45,980 nt of DNA from Arthrobacter ulcerisalmonis (GTDB lineage Bacteria; Actinomycetota; Actinomycetes; Actinomycetales; Micrococcaceae). Below are positions 10,322-18,359 of this stretch, piece after piece. The DNA lies in NCBI RefSeq assembly GCF_900609065.1, contig NZ_UXAU01000015.1, positions 1 to 45,980 of the forward strand, in the 5' to 3' direction. Both the position numbers and the translations under genes were made by a program. How positions within the stretch are numbered: the stretch's first letter is position 1; each line of letters begins with the position of its first letter. Under the pieces are notes generated by a model, which was given only the letters and a program-made list of their open reading frames with translations, did not search any database and had not been told where the DNA came from.

Positions 10322-11167
10322 ATGATCACCAACCAGCAGCCCGTTGTCCTGACCAGCAGCAGTATCGAAGCGGGCGACGAAGAGACCGTCGAAGCCAACG
10401 TCAGCATCGTCGACGCCATGCACCAGGCGCTCCTGCGCACCGAGGAAATCTCGCCCGTGGCCGTCCGCAGCTACTACGTCGATTTCTACCTCGCGCAGGT
10501 CCTTGAGGGCGGCTTCGCCCAGTACGTCTTCATGACCCTGGACCGGGACGACACCGACACCCTGATCCGGGAGGGACTGGTTGGCATGGGCGCCACCGCC
10601 CACCTGGACCTCTTCAACCGGACCGCCGAATTCTATGACGTCCTCTCCGCAGAGGACCGTGAACAGTACCTGGACGGTGGGCTCGACGACGGCGACCCGG
10701 CACCGGTTGCCGTGGTCCGGATGGAAGAACTCGACGGCGAATTCGAGGAACTCCTCGAGAGCGAAAACGTCACCGCCCTCAACGCCGCCTGGCTGCGCAG
10801 CCAGCCGGACCTCGTTGCCCTCGATGATGAGGACGTCGACGCGTACATCGCCCGCGTGGTGGGCCTCATCCCGGACCTCGCCGAGCGCCAGGCCGAAGCA
10901 GACGCCGAGGCCCTCGCGGAGGCGCCGGACTTCGAGGTCATCATCCGCGAACTCTGCAGTGTGGCCGGCTACGAACTGGAGAAGATCACCATGGGCGATC
11001 CGAACTATGTGTACGACGGCGTCAAGACCCTGGCCTGGCACTTCAGCACCGACCACGGCGACTTCCTGATGGTGGAGGAAGAGGACGAAGCCTTCATGTT
11101 GAACCCGGAAACCTTGGAGATCGTGGCAGCTATCGAGTTCGCCGAAGCAGGCCTGGTCGACGCTTAG
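10322..11167 (+). CDS. DUF4375/DMP19-like acidic protein
   Basis: A 281-aa, very acidic soluble protein. The segment YYVDFYLAQVLEGGFAQYVF near residues 50-70 resembles the core of DUF4375/DMP19 proteins (a VxFYLAxVxNGGFxQFF-like stretch). That family includes a DNA-mimic protein from Neisseria that antagonises a repressor. The acidic composition is seen; DNA mimicry is only a family-based possibility. The frame is open from a GTG at 10277, but the ATG at 10322 has GAGG about 6 nt upstream and is preferred. It is transcribed away from the SNF2 gene across 229 bases in which I see no other gene. Confidence 0.6.
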   Translation: MITNQQPVVLTSSSIEAGDEETVEANVSIVDAMHQALLRTEEISPVAVRSYYVDFYLAQVLEGGFAQYVFMTLDRDDTDTLIREGLVGMGATAHLDLFNRTAEFYDVLSAEDREQYLDGGLDDGDPAPVAVVRMEELDGEFEELLESENVTALNAAWLRSQPDLVALDDEDVDAYIARVVGLIPDLAERQAEADAEALAEAPDFEVIIRELCSVAGYELEKITMGDPNYVYDGVKTLAWHFSTDHGDFLMVEEEDEAFMLNPETLEIVAAIEFAEAGLVDA

Positions 11168-11291
11168 CCTGCCATGCCCGGTCTACTACTGGGCTTCGAC
11201 GCGTGGTTCCGTGCGGCCGTGCACATCGACGGGCGAGCTCACTGTGCACGCCGGAACGGGACTTGGGCTGCGGGCATGACAGTAGCGCGGA

Positions 11292-11792
11292 CTATGGTTG
11301 CGGGGACGACGGCGGTGCGGGCAGTGCGCGGAATTCCGCCACGAGTTGCGGGTCCTCGCAGGCCCTGGCGAAAGCTTCGATTCGCCGCTCAATCTCGTGG
11401 CCCAGCAGCAGACTGCCAATCCGCTCCATCGCCGGCCGCAGCAGGGCCGGCCGGCACGAAAAGGTGTACTTCCAGACTGCCCTGGTGCCGCCGTCGTCGG
11501 CCGTGAAGCGCCAACCGCCGCCGAAATTCTGGAAAAATCGCGGGCCGGAGACCATGGTCATGCCCACGTTGCGGGGCGGCGCGTAGGAAACGTATTCGCT
11601 GACCATCACCAGGCCCAGCCGCGACCTGGTTCGGGTCTGGACCCCCTTTCCGGCGGCCGTAGCGCCGCCCAGGAAACCTTGGGCGGAAATGAACGGATCC
11701 CATTTGAGCCGGAACTCGCCGGTGGTCTGGGAGAAAGCGAAGACCGTCTCCGGATCAAGGCGGATGAATCGTTCGGCGCGTACCTGGGGCAT
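11292..11792 (-). CDS. SRPBCC family protein (polyketide cyclase-like)
   Basis: 166 aa; a START/Bet v1-like fold is suggested by the N-terminal pattern ERFIRLDPETVFAFSQTTGEFRLKWDPF, alternating strands with Gly-rich turns, and a long C-terminal amphipathic helix (EIERRIEAFARACED). Such proteins bind lipids or hydrophobic ligands, and no enzymatic residue set can be read off. No Shine-Dalgarno is visible. A -10-like TATGGT (minus strand, 11804-11799) ends 6 nt before the ATG, so the mRNA may be leaderless. Confidence 0.7.
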   Translation of the reverse strand: MPQVRAERFIRLDPETVFAFSQTTGEFRLKWDPFISAQGFLGGATAAGKGVQTRTRSRLGLVMVSEYVSYAPPRNVGMTMVSGPRFFQNFGGGWRFTADDGGTRAVWKYTFSCRPALLRPAMERIGSLLLGHEIERRIEAFARACEDPQLVAEFRALPAPPSSPQP

Positions 11793-11964
11793 GGGTCAAC
11801 CATAGCCAGCGGGCCGCGCCTCCTTGTTCGTGTCCTCGTGCGAGCCGGGTTATGCACATGGGGAGCGATGCCCATCGCGGGGTTGCGGTAGCTGTGTCAC
11901 GATGGGAGCCACGACCACTTCACTTGGCGCCACCCGCGTGCCGAGGACACCCCGGGGGAGCAGC

Positions 11965-13557
11965 ATGACTTTTTACGGCGCAGACGTCAGCCAGTTGCGG
12001 GCACTGGCAAAATCGGTGGAGCAGGCCGCAACGCTGCTCAGCGATCGGGCGGGTTCGCTGCACGGCCAGATTCAGGCCGCACCGTGGAAGGGCGCCGATG
12101 GGGCGCGCTTCAGGCAAGACTGGGTGGGCAGCCACCGCCCCAGCCTGGAGAAGGTCGCGGCCGAGCTGCGGGCCAACTCCAAGATCCTCCGCAAGCACGC
12201 CGACGAGCAGGAGACGGCCTCCACCTCCGCTGGTGCCGGCTCGGGATCTGGGTCCGGTGGCGGCACTTGGGACAAGGTGAAGGACTACGCCGGCAAGGCC
12301 TACGAGTGGTTCCAGGAAAAGGCTGCCGCTGCAGCTGCGGCCGCCGAGCACCGCCGTGAGCTCGAATCCGGGCTCGCCGACATGCTCAAGGCCAGCCCGG
12401 AAGAACAGGCCGCCTGGTGGGCCAGCCTGTCCGAAGCTGACCGGCAGTACCTGATTGAAGGCGAAGGCGAGAACGGCCCGTTTGCCGAGGACCTGATGCG
12501 GATGGACGGCGGCATCCCGGCAGCCGCGCAGGACCAGGCCAAAGAGCATCTGCAGGAACTCGCCAAGGCTGGCATTCCGGTCTACTCCGAGACGGGGAAG
12601 GCTTCCATTGAAGCCCGGGTCGCCTGGGTTCACGGCGGCGCTGAGGTGGGGACGGAAGTCGTCGAAAACGCTGACGGTTCAGCCACCATGAAGGTCTACG
12701 GCAATATGGGCATTGGCGTCAACGATCCCTCCGGCAGTGCCGGTGTGACCCTCAACGGCGAGGTGTCCCGCGAATACACCTTCGGGAGCGTAGAGGAAGC
12801 CATGGCTGCCCGCGCGCAGATGTACAAGGACCTGCCGCCGGACAGCATCGGCGACATCAAGGACGTGGCCAGCAACCCACCCGGCTACATCCTGGACACC
12901 ATCAACAAATCCGCTGACGATCACGGCTCAACCGGCCAGACGGACAAAGCCAAGGGCACGCTGTCATTGGCCGCCGAGGGTGAGACCGGCGCAGCCTCAG
13001 GCTCGGTCCAGTTGGACCTGGCGTACGAGAAAAACCTCTCCGATGGCACCTCCGTTGCCAGCGGTGAAGTGTCAGCCCAAGGCAAGCTCGACCTCGACGG
13101 CCGCGTCTTCGAGGCCTCCGGCAAAGCCGGTTTGGAGGTGAACATGGACAAGGACAGCAACATCAACTCTGTCTCCGTCACCCTCGACGGCACGGTGGCC
13201 CAGGGCGTCGCCGCCGGAACCGATGTGCAAGCCGCCAAGGTGGAGTCCTCGGTAACAGTGGGCACGCAAGGCACGGTCAAGATCGACGTTGACTACTCCG
13301 GCGAGAACAAGGCGCTCGTGGACAGCTACCTGCGCAATGTGGCCCTCGGTAACGACGCCGCAGCAGCCCAGTACGCCTCCAAGCTTTATGAGGCAGGTTC
13401 GGCCACGGTCCAGGTCAACAGTGTGGTCACGGCCAGCAACGAGGCCGGCTTTGACGTAAAGGTGGGTGAGGTGGAGGTCAAGACCGAAAGCCAGGCCACC
13501 ACCAACGTCTCCACGTACTATAAAGTCCCCAACGACACCGCCCTCGAGAGGCTGTAA
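11965..13557 (+). CDS. WXG100-like protein with beta-rich C-terminal region
   Basis: 530 aa. Residues 1-85 form a helical hairpin with a W-x-G turn (WKG at 41-43), as in WXG100 substrates of type VII secretion. A Gly/Ser linker (about 86-100) follows, then an Ala-rich helix (110-130). Residues 150-195 (WWASLSEADRQYLI ... MDGGIPAAAQDQA) resemble the linker that precedes DUF1023 alpha/beta hydrolases in other WXG-containing proteins. Here no hydrolase follows. Residues 200-530 are instead repetitive, strand-rich and Gly/Val/Thr-rich, and I do not recognise them. The ATG at 11965 has GGGGGAG 4 nt upstream; the frame is open further upstream without a better site. The next gene starts 2 nt after the stop, so they form an operon. 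It could be a T7SS effector or a cell-surface protein; the function is unknown. Confidence 0.65.
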   Translation: MTFYGADVSQLRALAKSVEQAATLLSDRAGSLHGQIQAAPWKGADGARFRQDWVGSHRPSLEKVAAELRANSKILRKHADEQETASTSAGAGSGSGSGGGTWDKVKDYAGKAYEWFQEKAAAAAAAAEHRRELESGLADMLKASPEEQAAWWASLSEADRQYLIEGEGENGPFAEDLMRMDGGIPAAAQDQAKEHLQELAKAGIPVYSETGKASIEARVAWVHGGAEVGTEVVENADGSATMKVYGNMGIGVNDPSGSAGVTLNGEVSREYTFGSVEEAMAARAQMYKDLPPDSIGDIKDVASNPPGYILDTINKSADDHGSTGQTDKAKGTLSLAAEGETGAASGSVQLDLAYEKNLSDGTSVASGEVSAQGKLDLDGRVFEASGKAGLEVNMDKDSNINSVSVTLDGTVAQGVAAGTDVQAAKVESSVTVGTQGTVKIDVDYSGENKALVDSYLRNVALGNDAAAAQYASKLYEAGSATVQVNSVVTASNEAGFDVKVGEVEVKTESQATTNVSTYYKVPNDTALERL

Positions 13558-13559
13558 GC

Positions 13560-14006
13560 ATGACTGTCCACATCGAATCGCCGCTGGGATTCACAGCAGA
13601 CTTCCCGCCGCACACCCAGGCCCTGGCCGACTCCACCGGCGGGCCCAACACCGAGCAATACGGGTTGCTGAACGGGGTTCTGGTCACCGTCATCAAAGAC
13701 GACACCTCGGTTGCGGATGCCCCCCAAGCCACTGGCTGGGCGCACCTCATGTCCGGGTACTACCTGGAGGACTTGGGCGGAACTGCCCTGGCCGAAGGGG
13801 AGCTCAACCTGCCCGGTAAAAGCGCGTACGCCGTCGCTGTGGGGTACGACGACCAAGAAGGCGTAGCGCGCGTTGCTGCCACCGTGGGCGTGATCGAGAG
13901 CGGACGATTCCTTGGCGTGGTGGTGATCTGGCCTTACCTCAACGCGGAGGTGGAGCCGCGCCTCGACCTGCTCCGCGAGATTGTCGCCGGGATCAGCGTG
14001 GCCTAG
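13560..14006 (+). CDS. Small partner of the WXG100-like protein, unknown
   Basis: 148 aa, no signal peptide or membrane helix. It begins IESPLGFTADFPP and ends with a strand followed by an amphipathic helix (EVEPRLDLLREIVAGISVA). That layout recalls the Mog1/PsbP-like fold of DcrB and mycobacterial LpqN/LpqT proteins; this is my inference from pattern, not a firm family match. The ATG lies 2 nt after the upstream stop, with GAGAGG inside the end of that gene, so translation is likely coupled. As the only co-transcribed gene it is a candidate chaperone, immunity or accessory protein. Confidence 0.55.
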   Translation: MTVHIESPLGFTADFPPHTQALADSTGGPNTEQYGLLNGVLVTVIKDDTSVADAPQATGWAHLMSGYYLEDLGGTALAEGELNLPGKSAYAVAVGYDDQEGVARVAATVGVIESGRFLGVVVIWPYLNAEVEPRLDLLREIVAGISVA

Positions 14007-14022
14007 GCTGGGCGTTCCTCTA

Positions 14023-14946
14023 CTACCTGCGCCGGTAGCAGAGGTCGAAGATGAGCCTGCCAGCCTCGTGTGCCTTGGCCTCGAAGCTGGTGCGGATCCT
14101 GCCCTCGAAGCGCGGTGCCCAGCCGCCAGTTTCATCGATGCCCTCATTTGGGCCGGTGTGGGCGGTGCTGACCGGCGCGCGGCCTTCCTTGACGGGTGCG
14201 CCGCCCACCAGTGACTCGACGCCGGACTGCCACACCTGGGTCAGTGGACTTTCCGGTCCCCGGCGCTGGCCGGTGTGCAGGTTCTCGAAGTCCACCGAGT
14301 CCACCAAGACATCCCGGACGTGGACGGCGTAATTGGACCAGTCGGTGGCGATCCGCCACAGCCCGCCAGGCTTCAGTGCCCGGGCTGCTAGGTCCGCAAA
14401 CTCGGGCTGGATGAGTCGGCGCTTGTGGTGCCTGGACTTGTGCCAAGGGTCAGGGAAGAACACCCACAGTTCACTTACGGACCCGGCCGGGAGCATGGTG
14501 GCCAAGACCTCGGGTGCATTGGCCTCGACCACGCGGACGTTCTTCAGGCCACGGCTGTTGATCTTGATGATGGTGTTGGCGAGCCCCGGCGTGTAGACCT
14601 CCACTGCCAGGAAGTCGGTGTCCGGGTTCTGCTCGGCGGCATGGCAGATCGCGTCGCCCAGGCCTGAGCCGATCTCCACGATCAGGGGAGCCGTGCGACC
14701 AAACTCCGCTTCGGCGTCGAACGTGTAATCCGGGTGCACCGACGTGTTGGCGACGTGCCGCGGAACGTCCACTGCCCAGCGGTCAGAGTGCTCTTCCCAT
14801 GCCGTCTGCCGGCGGCCTTGCAGCCGGGTGCCGCGCCGCACGAAACTGACGGGCCGGCCGCCGTAGGTGCCAAAAGATGCCTGCGTGCCGGGCGTGACAG
14901 GCCGGGGGACATGCGGCTGCTGGGGAGATTCTGGGGATTCGCTCAT
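14023..14946 (-). CDS. trmB: tRNA (guanine-N7)-methyltransferase
   Basis: Methylates G46 of tRNA using S-adenosylmethionine. 307 aa with SAM motif I LIVEIGSGLGDAI, the acidic loop DFLAVEVYTPG, and the TrmB signature ELWVFFPDPWHKSRHHKRRLIQPEF. It carries an N-terminal extension of about 50 residues rich in Ser/Pro. An internal loop region in the last third is longer than in E. coli TrmB, typical of actinobacterial versions. The ATG at 14946 has GGAAGGG almost touching it, which is unusually close. A GTG seven codons upstream is an alternative start. It is convergent with the WXG100 operon and divergent from a permease. Confidence 0.92.
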   Translation of the reverse strand: MSESPESPQQPHVPRPVTPGTQASFGTYGGRPVSFVRRGTRLQGRRQTAWEEHSDRWAVDVPRHVANTSVHPDYTFDAEAEFGRTAPLIVEIGSGLGDAICHAAEQNPDTDFLAVEVYTPGLANTIIKINSRGLKNVRVVEANAPEVLATMLPAGSVSELWVFFPDPWHKSRHHKRRLIQPEFADLAARALKPGGLWRIATDWSNYAVHVRDVLVDSVDFENLHTGQRRGPESPLTQVWQSGVESLVGGAPVKEGRAPVSTAHTGPNEGIDETGGWAPRFEGRIRTSFEAKAHEAGRLIFDLCYRRR

Positions 14947-15030
14947 CCCTTCCAGAATAACGCCCACGCCTAAGCGGTCACGTTGGGGGAACTTCGTGGA
15001 CGCCATACAGGCTGCAAGAATGTGCGGGTG

Positions 15031-16296
15031 ATGAAACCTCGCGCGGGCACCGAGCCGGTTGCCGCTGACAGCAAGCGTCCCGCCGCCGGACAGCCGGGTA
15101 CCGGGGCCGCTCCGAGGAGTTGGCGCAGTGCCGTGTACTTGGGGGTGTGCCTGGTCCTGATCGGGCTCAACCTCCGAACGGTCTTTTCGAGTTTTTCGGC
15201 AACGCTCCCGGAGATCACCGCGCAGGCTGCCCTTCCCGGCTGGGCTGTGGTGGTGCTGACCACGGTCCCGGTGACCCTGCTGGGAGTGTTTGCCCCACTC
15301 GCCCCGATCCTTGCGCGACGGTTCGGGCCCGAGCGCGTCCTCCTCGGCGCCATGGCCGTGTTGACGGTGGGTCTGTTGGTGCGCCCCGCGGGTACCTTGC
15401 TCGGCGGCTCCGCTCTGCCCGCACTCCTGGTGGGCACAGCGGCCTGCGGGGCGGCGATCGCGTTATGCAACGTGCTGTTGCCCGGCCTGGTGAAGCGTGA
15501 CTTCCCGCACCGACTCGGGCTGATGGGTGGGCTCTACACCACCGCCATCTGCGCCTCCGCCGCGCTGGGAGCCGGCTTCACCTACCCCGTCTACGCGGCT
15601 ACCGGTCAGTGGACCATGGCGCTATGGTTTTGGGCGCTGTCGGCCGGCGTCGTCCTTCTACTTTTCCTACCGCTGGCCATCCGAGGGTCGCGCGGACCCC
15701 AGACGGCACCCGGCGAGGGCGTCAATGTGTGGCGGTCCCCGGTGGCATGGCAGGTCACGCTGTTCATGGTGCTGCAGGCCATGATGTCGTTCAGCGTGTT
15801 TGCTTGGCTGGCACCGATCCTGCGGGATCGCGGCGTGGACGGCGGAACTGCCGGGCTGATCGTGGCGGCGAGTATCGGGCTGCAGATGCTGGGTTCGTTG
15901 TTCGCGCCGGCGCTCGCAGCCCGTTTCCACGATCAGCGGGCCATCAACACCGTGGTGGCACTGATGACCGGTGGCGGTTTCGCGCTGTGCATCTTTGGGC
16001 CGCTCGACCTTGTCTGGGTGTGGGCCGGGTTGCTGGGGCTGGGCCAAGGCAGCCTGACGGCCGTGGCGCTGACCATGATTATGCTGCGCACCCGCGATGG
16101 GCAGACTGCCCAGCACCTCTCCGGCATGATGCAAGGCGTTGGCTATGGTGTGGGTTCCGTCGGCACGCTGCTGGTGGGCCAGTTGCATCAACTGACGGGC
16201 TCGTTTGCCGCGGCCGGGATCATGTTCCTGGTGGTGGGCGTACTGGCAGCGGTCTTTGGCTACCGGGCGGGAATTCGCCGGTACGTGGGCGGATAA
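15031..16296 (+). CDS. CynX/NimT-like MFS transporter
   Basis: 421-aa major facilitator with about 12 membrane helices. The segment VLIGLNLRTVFSSFSATLPEI after a charged N-terminus, and LLGVFAPLAPILARRFGPERVL as the loop 2-3 region, are typical of the cyanate permease CynX / 2-nitroimidazole transporter NimT branch. The substrate cannot be predicted and no cyanase is nearby. The likely start is the ATG at 15031, preceded directly by GTG at 15028. No convincing ribosome site is visible. Confidence 0.8.
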   Translation: MKPRAGTEPVAADSKRPAAGQPGTGAAPRSWRSAVYLGVCLVLIGLNLRTVFSSFSATLPEITAQAALPGWAVVVLTTVPVTLLGVFAPLAPILARRFGPERVLLGAMAVLTVGLLVRPAGTLLGGSALPALLVGTAACGAAIALCNVLLPGLVKRDFPHRLGLMGGLYTTAICASAALGAGFTYPVYAATGQWTMALWFWALSAGVVLLLFLPLAIRGSRGPQTAPGEGVNVWRSPVAWQVTLFMVLQAMMSFSVFAWLAPILRDRGVDGGTAGLIVAASIGLQMLGSLFAPALAARFHDQRAINTVVALMTGGGFALCIFGPLDLVWVWAGLLGLGQGSLTAVALTMIMLRTRDGQTAQHLSGMMQGVGYGVGSVGTLLVGQLHQLTGSFAAAGIMFLVVGVLAAVFGYRAGIRRYVGG

Positions 16297-16313
16297 CTCC
16301 CGCTGAGGGGCAC

Positions 16314-16784
16314 CTACGTGGCGCCTTCCCACCTGACTGGCCCATCGCCGTCGGCTGCCAGGGCATCCTCGGGATTCTGTAACCGGCATACCTTCAGGCT
16401 CAAGCAGCCGCAACCAATGCAGCCATCCAGATCGCTGCGGAGGTGCTCCAGTGCGGCGATCCTGGCATCCAACTCGCTCCGCCACAGCCTCGACAGCCGT
16501 TCCCAGTCGCGCTTGGTGGGGGTCCGGCTTTCCGGTAGTGAGTGAAGTGCTGCTGCGATGTCCTTCAACGGGATCCCCACCCGCTGCGACACCCGGATGA
16601 ACGCGACCCGCCGCAGGGTGTCGCGCCGGTACCGCCGCTGATTCCCCGCCGTCCGCTCGGCCGTGATCAGCCCGTTCCGTTCGTAAAAGTGCAGGGCCGA
16701 CGCCGACACGCCACTTCGCCGCGACACTTCACCTACGCTGAGGTGCTGCGGCTGCTTCGCCGAGACGTGTTCTTCGTGTGCCAT
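16314..16784 (-). CDS. soxR: Redox-sensing MerR-family activator SoxR
   Basis: Transcription activator with a [2Fe-2S] cluster whose oxidation by redox-cycling compounds switches on target promoters. 156 aa: N-terminal MerR helix-turn-helix (LSVGEVSRRSGVSASALHFYERNGLI), a dimerisation helix, and the cluster motif CIGCGCLSLKVC (Cys-x2-Cys-x-Cys-x5-Cys) near residues 121-132. All four ligands are present. The ATG at 16784 has GGAGG with ideal spacing; the frame is open to 16910 without a better start. It is divergent from an MFS exporter and shares a SoxR box with it. Confidence 0.95.
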   Translation of the reverse strand: MAHEEHVSAKQPQHLSVGEVSRRSGVSASALHFYERNGLITAERTAGNQRRYRRDTLRRVAFIRVSQRVGIPLKDIAAALHSLPESRTPTKRDWERLSRLWRSELDARIAALEHLRSDLDGCIGCGCLSLKVCRLQNPEDALAADGDGPVRWEGAT

Positions 16785-16851
16785 GCTTCCTCCGGTGGGT
16801 CCCGCCGTCGTTGGCTTGTGACGGCGAGCGCAGACGCGGTTGCCCTCACAG

Positions 16852-16882
16852 TTGACCTCAACCATAGTTGAGGTCTTAGCGT
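16852..16882 (+). promoter_or_regulatory. SoxR-controlled promoter with SoxR box
   Basis: A perfect dyad, GACCTCAAC (16854-16862) and GTTGAGGTC (16867-16875) with a 4-base centre, contains CCTCAA...TTGAGG as in the E. coli SoxR box. It is embedded between TTGACC (-35, 16852-16857) and TAGCGT (-10, 16877-16882), a 19-bp spacer typical of MerR-activated promoters. The -10 ends 7 nt before the exporter ATG. Confidence 0.9.
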
Positions 16883-16889
16883 TACCACC

Positions 16890-18299
16890 ATGACCACCGA
16901 ACAGGTTCAATCAGTGCACCCTCCCCAATCTGACCCGCCCGGCACCGGAATTTTGCAGCGCCAGTATCTCTGGGTGACGGTCGGTGCGTGCGCGCTGGTC
17001 TTCCTGAGCGCCTTCGAATCCCTGGCGGTGACCACCATCATGCCGCTCGTCAGCCGGGAGCTGGATGGGGCGAACCTGTATGCACTGGCGTTTGCCGGCC
17101 CTTTGGCGACCGGCGTAATCGGCATGGTGGCGGCAGGCAACTGGTCCGATCGGAAAGGTCCCGCTGCACCGCTATACCTGTCGGTAGCGGTCTTCGTCCT
17201 GGGCTTGATCATGGCGGGAACGGCCAACTCCATGCCCGCCCTGGTGGCTGGTCGATTGGTGCAGGGGCTCGGGGGCGGCGCCATTACCGTTGCCCTGTAT
17301 GTGGTGGTGGCACGCGTTTACCCGCCAGTGCTGCATCCCAAGATTTTCGCGGCGTTCTCCGCCGCCTGGGTGATTCCCTCCCTGGTGGGTCCCTTCGCCG
17401 CCGGTGTTGTGGCCAGTGCGCTGAGCTGGCATTGGGTCTTCCTTGGGGTGGTCTTCCTGGTTGTCCCGGCGTTGATCATGTTGGTTCCCGCGTTGCGCGG
17501 CATTGGCCGGCCCGAAGCATCTACAGACAGCCTTCCGCCGTGGGAGTTCGGCCGGTTGGCGTGGGCTGCGTTGGCTGCCCTGGCCGTCCTGGGGCTGAAT
17601 CTATCGACGGGGATCCGGATCGAAGGATTCGCAGCGGCCGCCATCGTGGTGGCAGCCCTGGCAGTTGCCGTTGCCCTGTTGGCAGTACGGCCTCTCGTGC
17701 CGCGGGGCACACTGCGTGCTGGCCGAGGACTGCCCAGCGTAATCCTGATCCGCGGCTTGGTGGCCGCCGCGTTCTTCGGCACAGAGGTTTACCTGCCGTA
17801 CTTGCTGATTGAGCGGTACGCATTCTCGCCACAGTTCGCGGGACTGACACTCACCGTCGGGGCCATCGCATGGGCCAGCGCCTCCGCCGTTCAGGGCCGG
17901 TTGGGTGCACGGTTGTCCCACCGGCTGGCGGTGCGGATCGGCACTGCGTTGGTGTTTGCTGCGGTGCTGATCACGCTGGCCACCACCGCGCTGGACTGGC
18001 CTGCCGCCGTCGCGATTGTGGGCTGGGTATTTGCCGGCGCCGGCATGGGGCTGGTGTATCCGCGGCTCAGCGTGCTGACGTTGGCGCTGTCCACCGACGA
18101 AACCCAGGGCTTCAACAGTGCGGCCATGACCATCGCAGATTCCCTGGGCGGCGCACTGGCCCTGGCCGCGACGGGGATCATCTTCACCGGACTGGCATCG
18201 GTGGGGGCCAGCTTCGCGGGGGTCTTCGCTCTTGCAGCCCTCCTCGGCGCCGTCGCGGTGGTGGTTGCCCCGCGAATCCCAGCGCCGGGTCCCAAGTAA
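16890..18299 (+). CDS. MFS exporter under SoxR control
   Basis: 469-aa major facilitator with 14-helix DHA2-like character: LSAFESLAVTTIMPLVSREL in helix 1, GNWSDRKGP in the helix 2-3 loop, and GRLVQGLGGGAITVALYVVVARVYP (motif C region in helices 4-5). It probably exports redox-active or toxic small molecules, in keeping with SoxR targets in actinobacteria. The ATG at 16890 has no Shine-Dalgarno, and the SoxR promoter places the transcript start at or next to the A of ATG, so the mRNA is probably leaderless. It is divergent from soxR. Confidence 0.85.
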   Translation: MTTEQVQSVHPPQSDPPGTGILQRQYLWVTVGACALVFLSAFESLAVTTIMPLVSRELDGANLYALAFAGPLATGVIGMVAAGNWSDRKGPAAPLYLSVAVFVLGLIMAGTANSMPALVAGRLVQGLGGGAITVALYVVVARVYPPVLHPKIFAAFSAAWVIPSLVGPFAAGVVASALSWHWVFLGVVFLVVPALIMLVPALRGIGRPEASTDSLPPWEFGRLAWAALAALAVLGLNLSTGIRIEGFAAAAIVVAALAVAVALLAVRPLVPRGTLRAGRGLPSVILIRGLVAAAFFGTEVYLPYLLIERYAFSPQFAGLTLTVGAIAWASASAVQGRLGARLSHRLAVRIGTALVFAAVLITLATTALDWPAAVAIVGWVFAGAGMGLVYPRLSVLTLALSTDETQGFNSAAMTIADSLGGALALAATGIIFTGLASVGASFAGVFALAALLGAVAVVVAPRIPAPGPK

Positions 18300-18356
18300 C
18301 TCGCAATTGTTGTCGTTTTCAGCCCCCAAAACGACAACAACTGCGAGTCAGTTGGG
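18299..18356. repeat. Intergenic palindrome, copy 2 of 4 (divergent core)
   Basis: A 21-bp stem (18299-18319 with 18328-18348, one mismatch) around an 8-base loop begins at the last base of the exporter stop and fills the gap to the convergent methyltransferase. The stem ends in AAAAC and is followed by CAGTTGGG, as in the other copies, but the core sequence differs. It is probably also a bidirectional terminator. Confidence 0.7.
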
Positions 18357-18359
18357 TTG

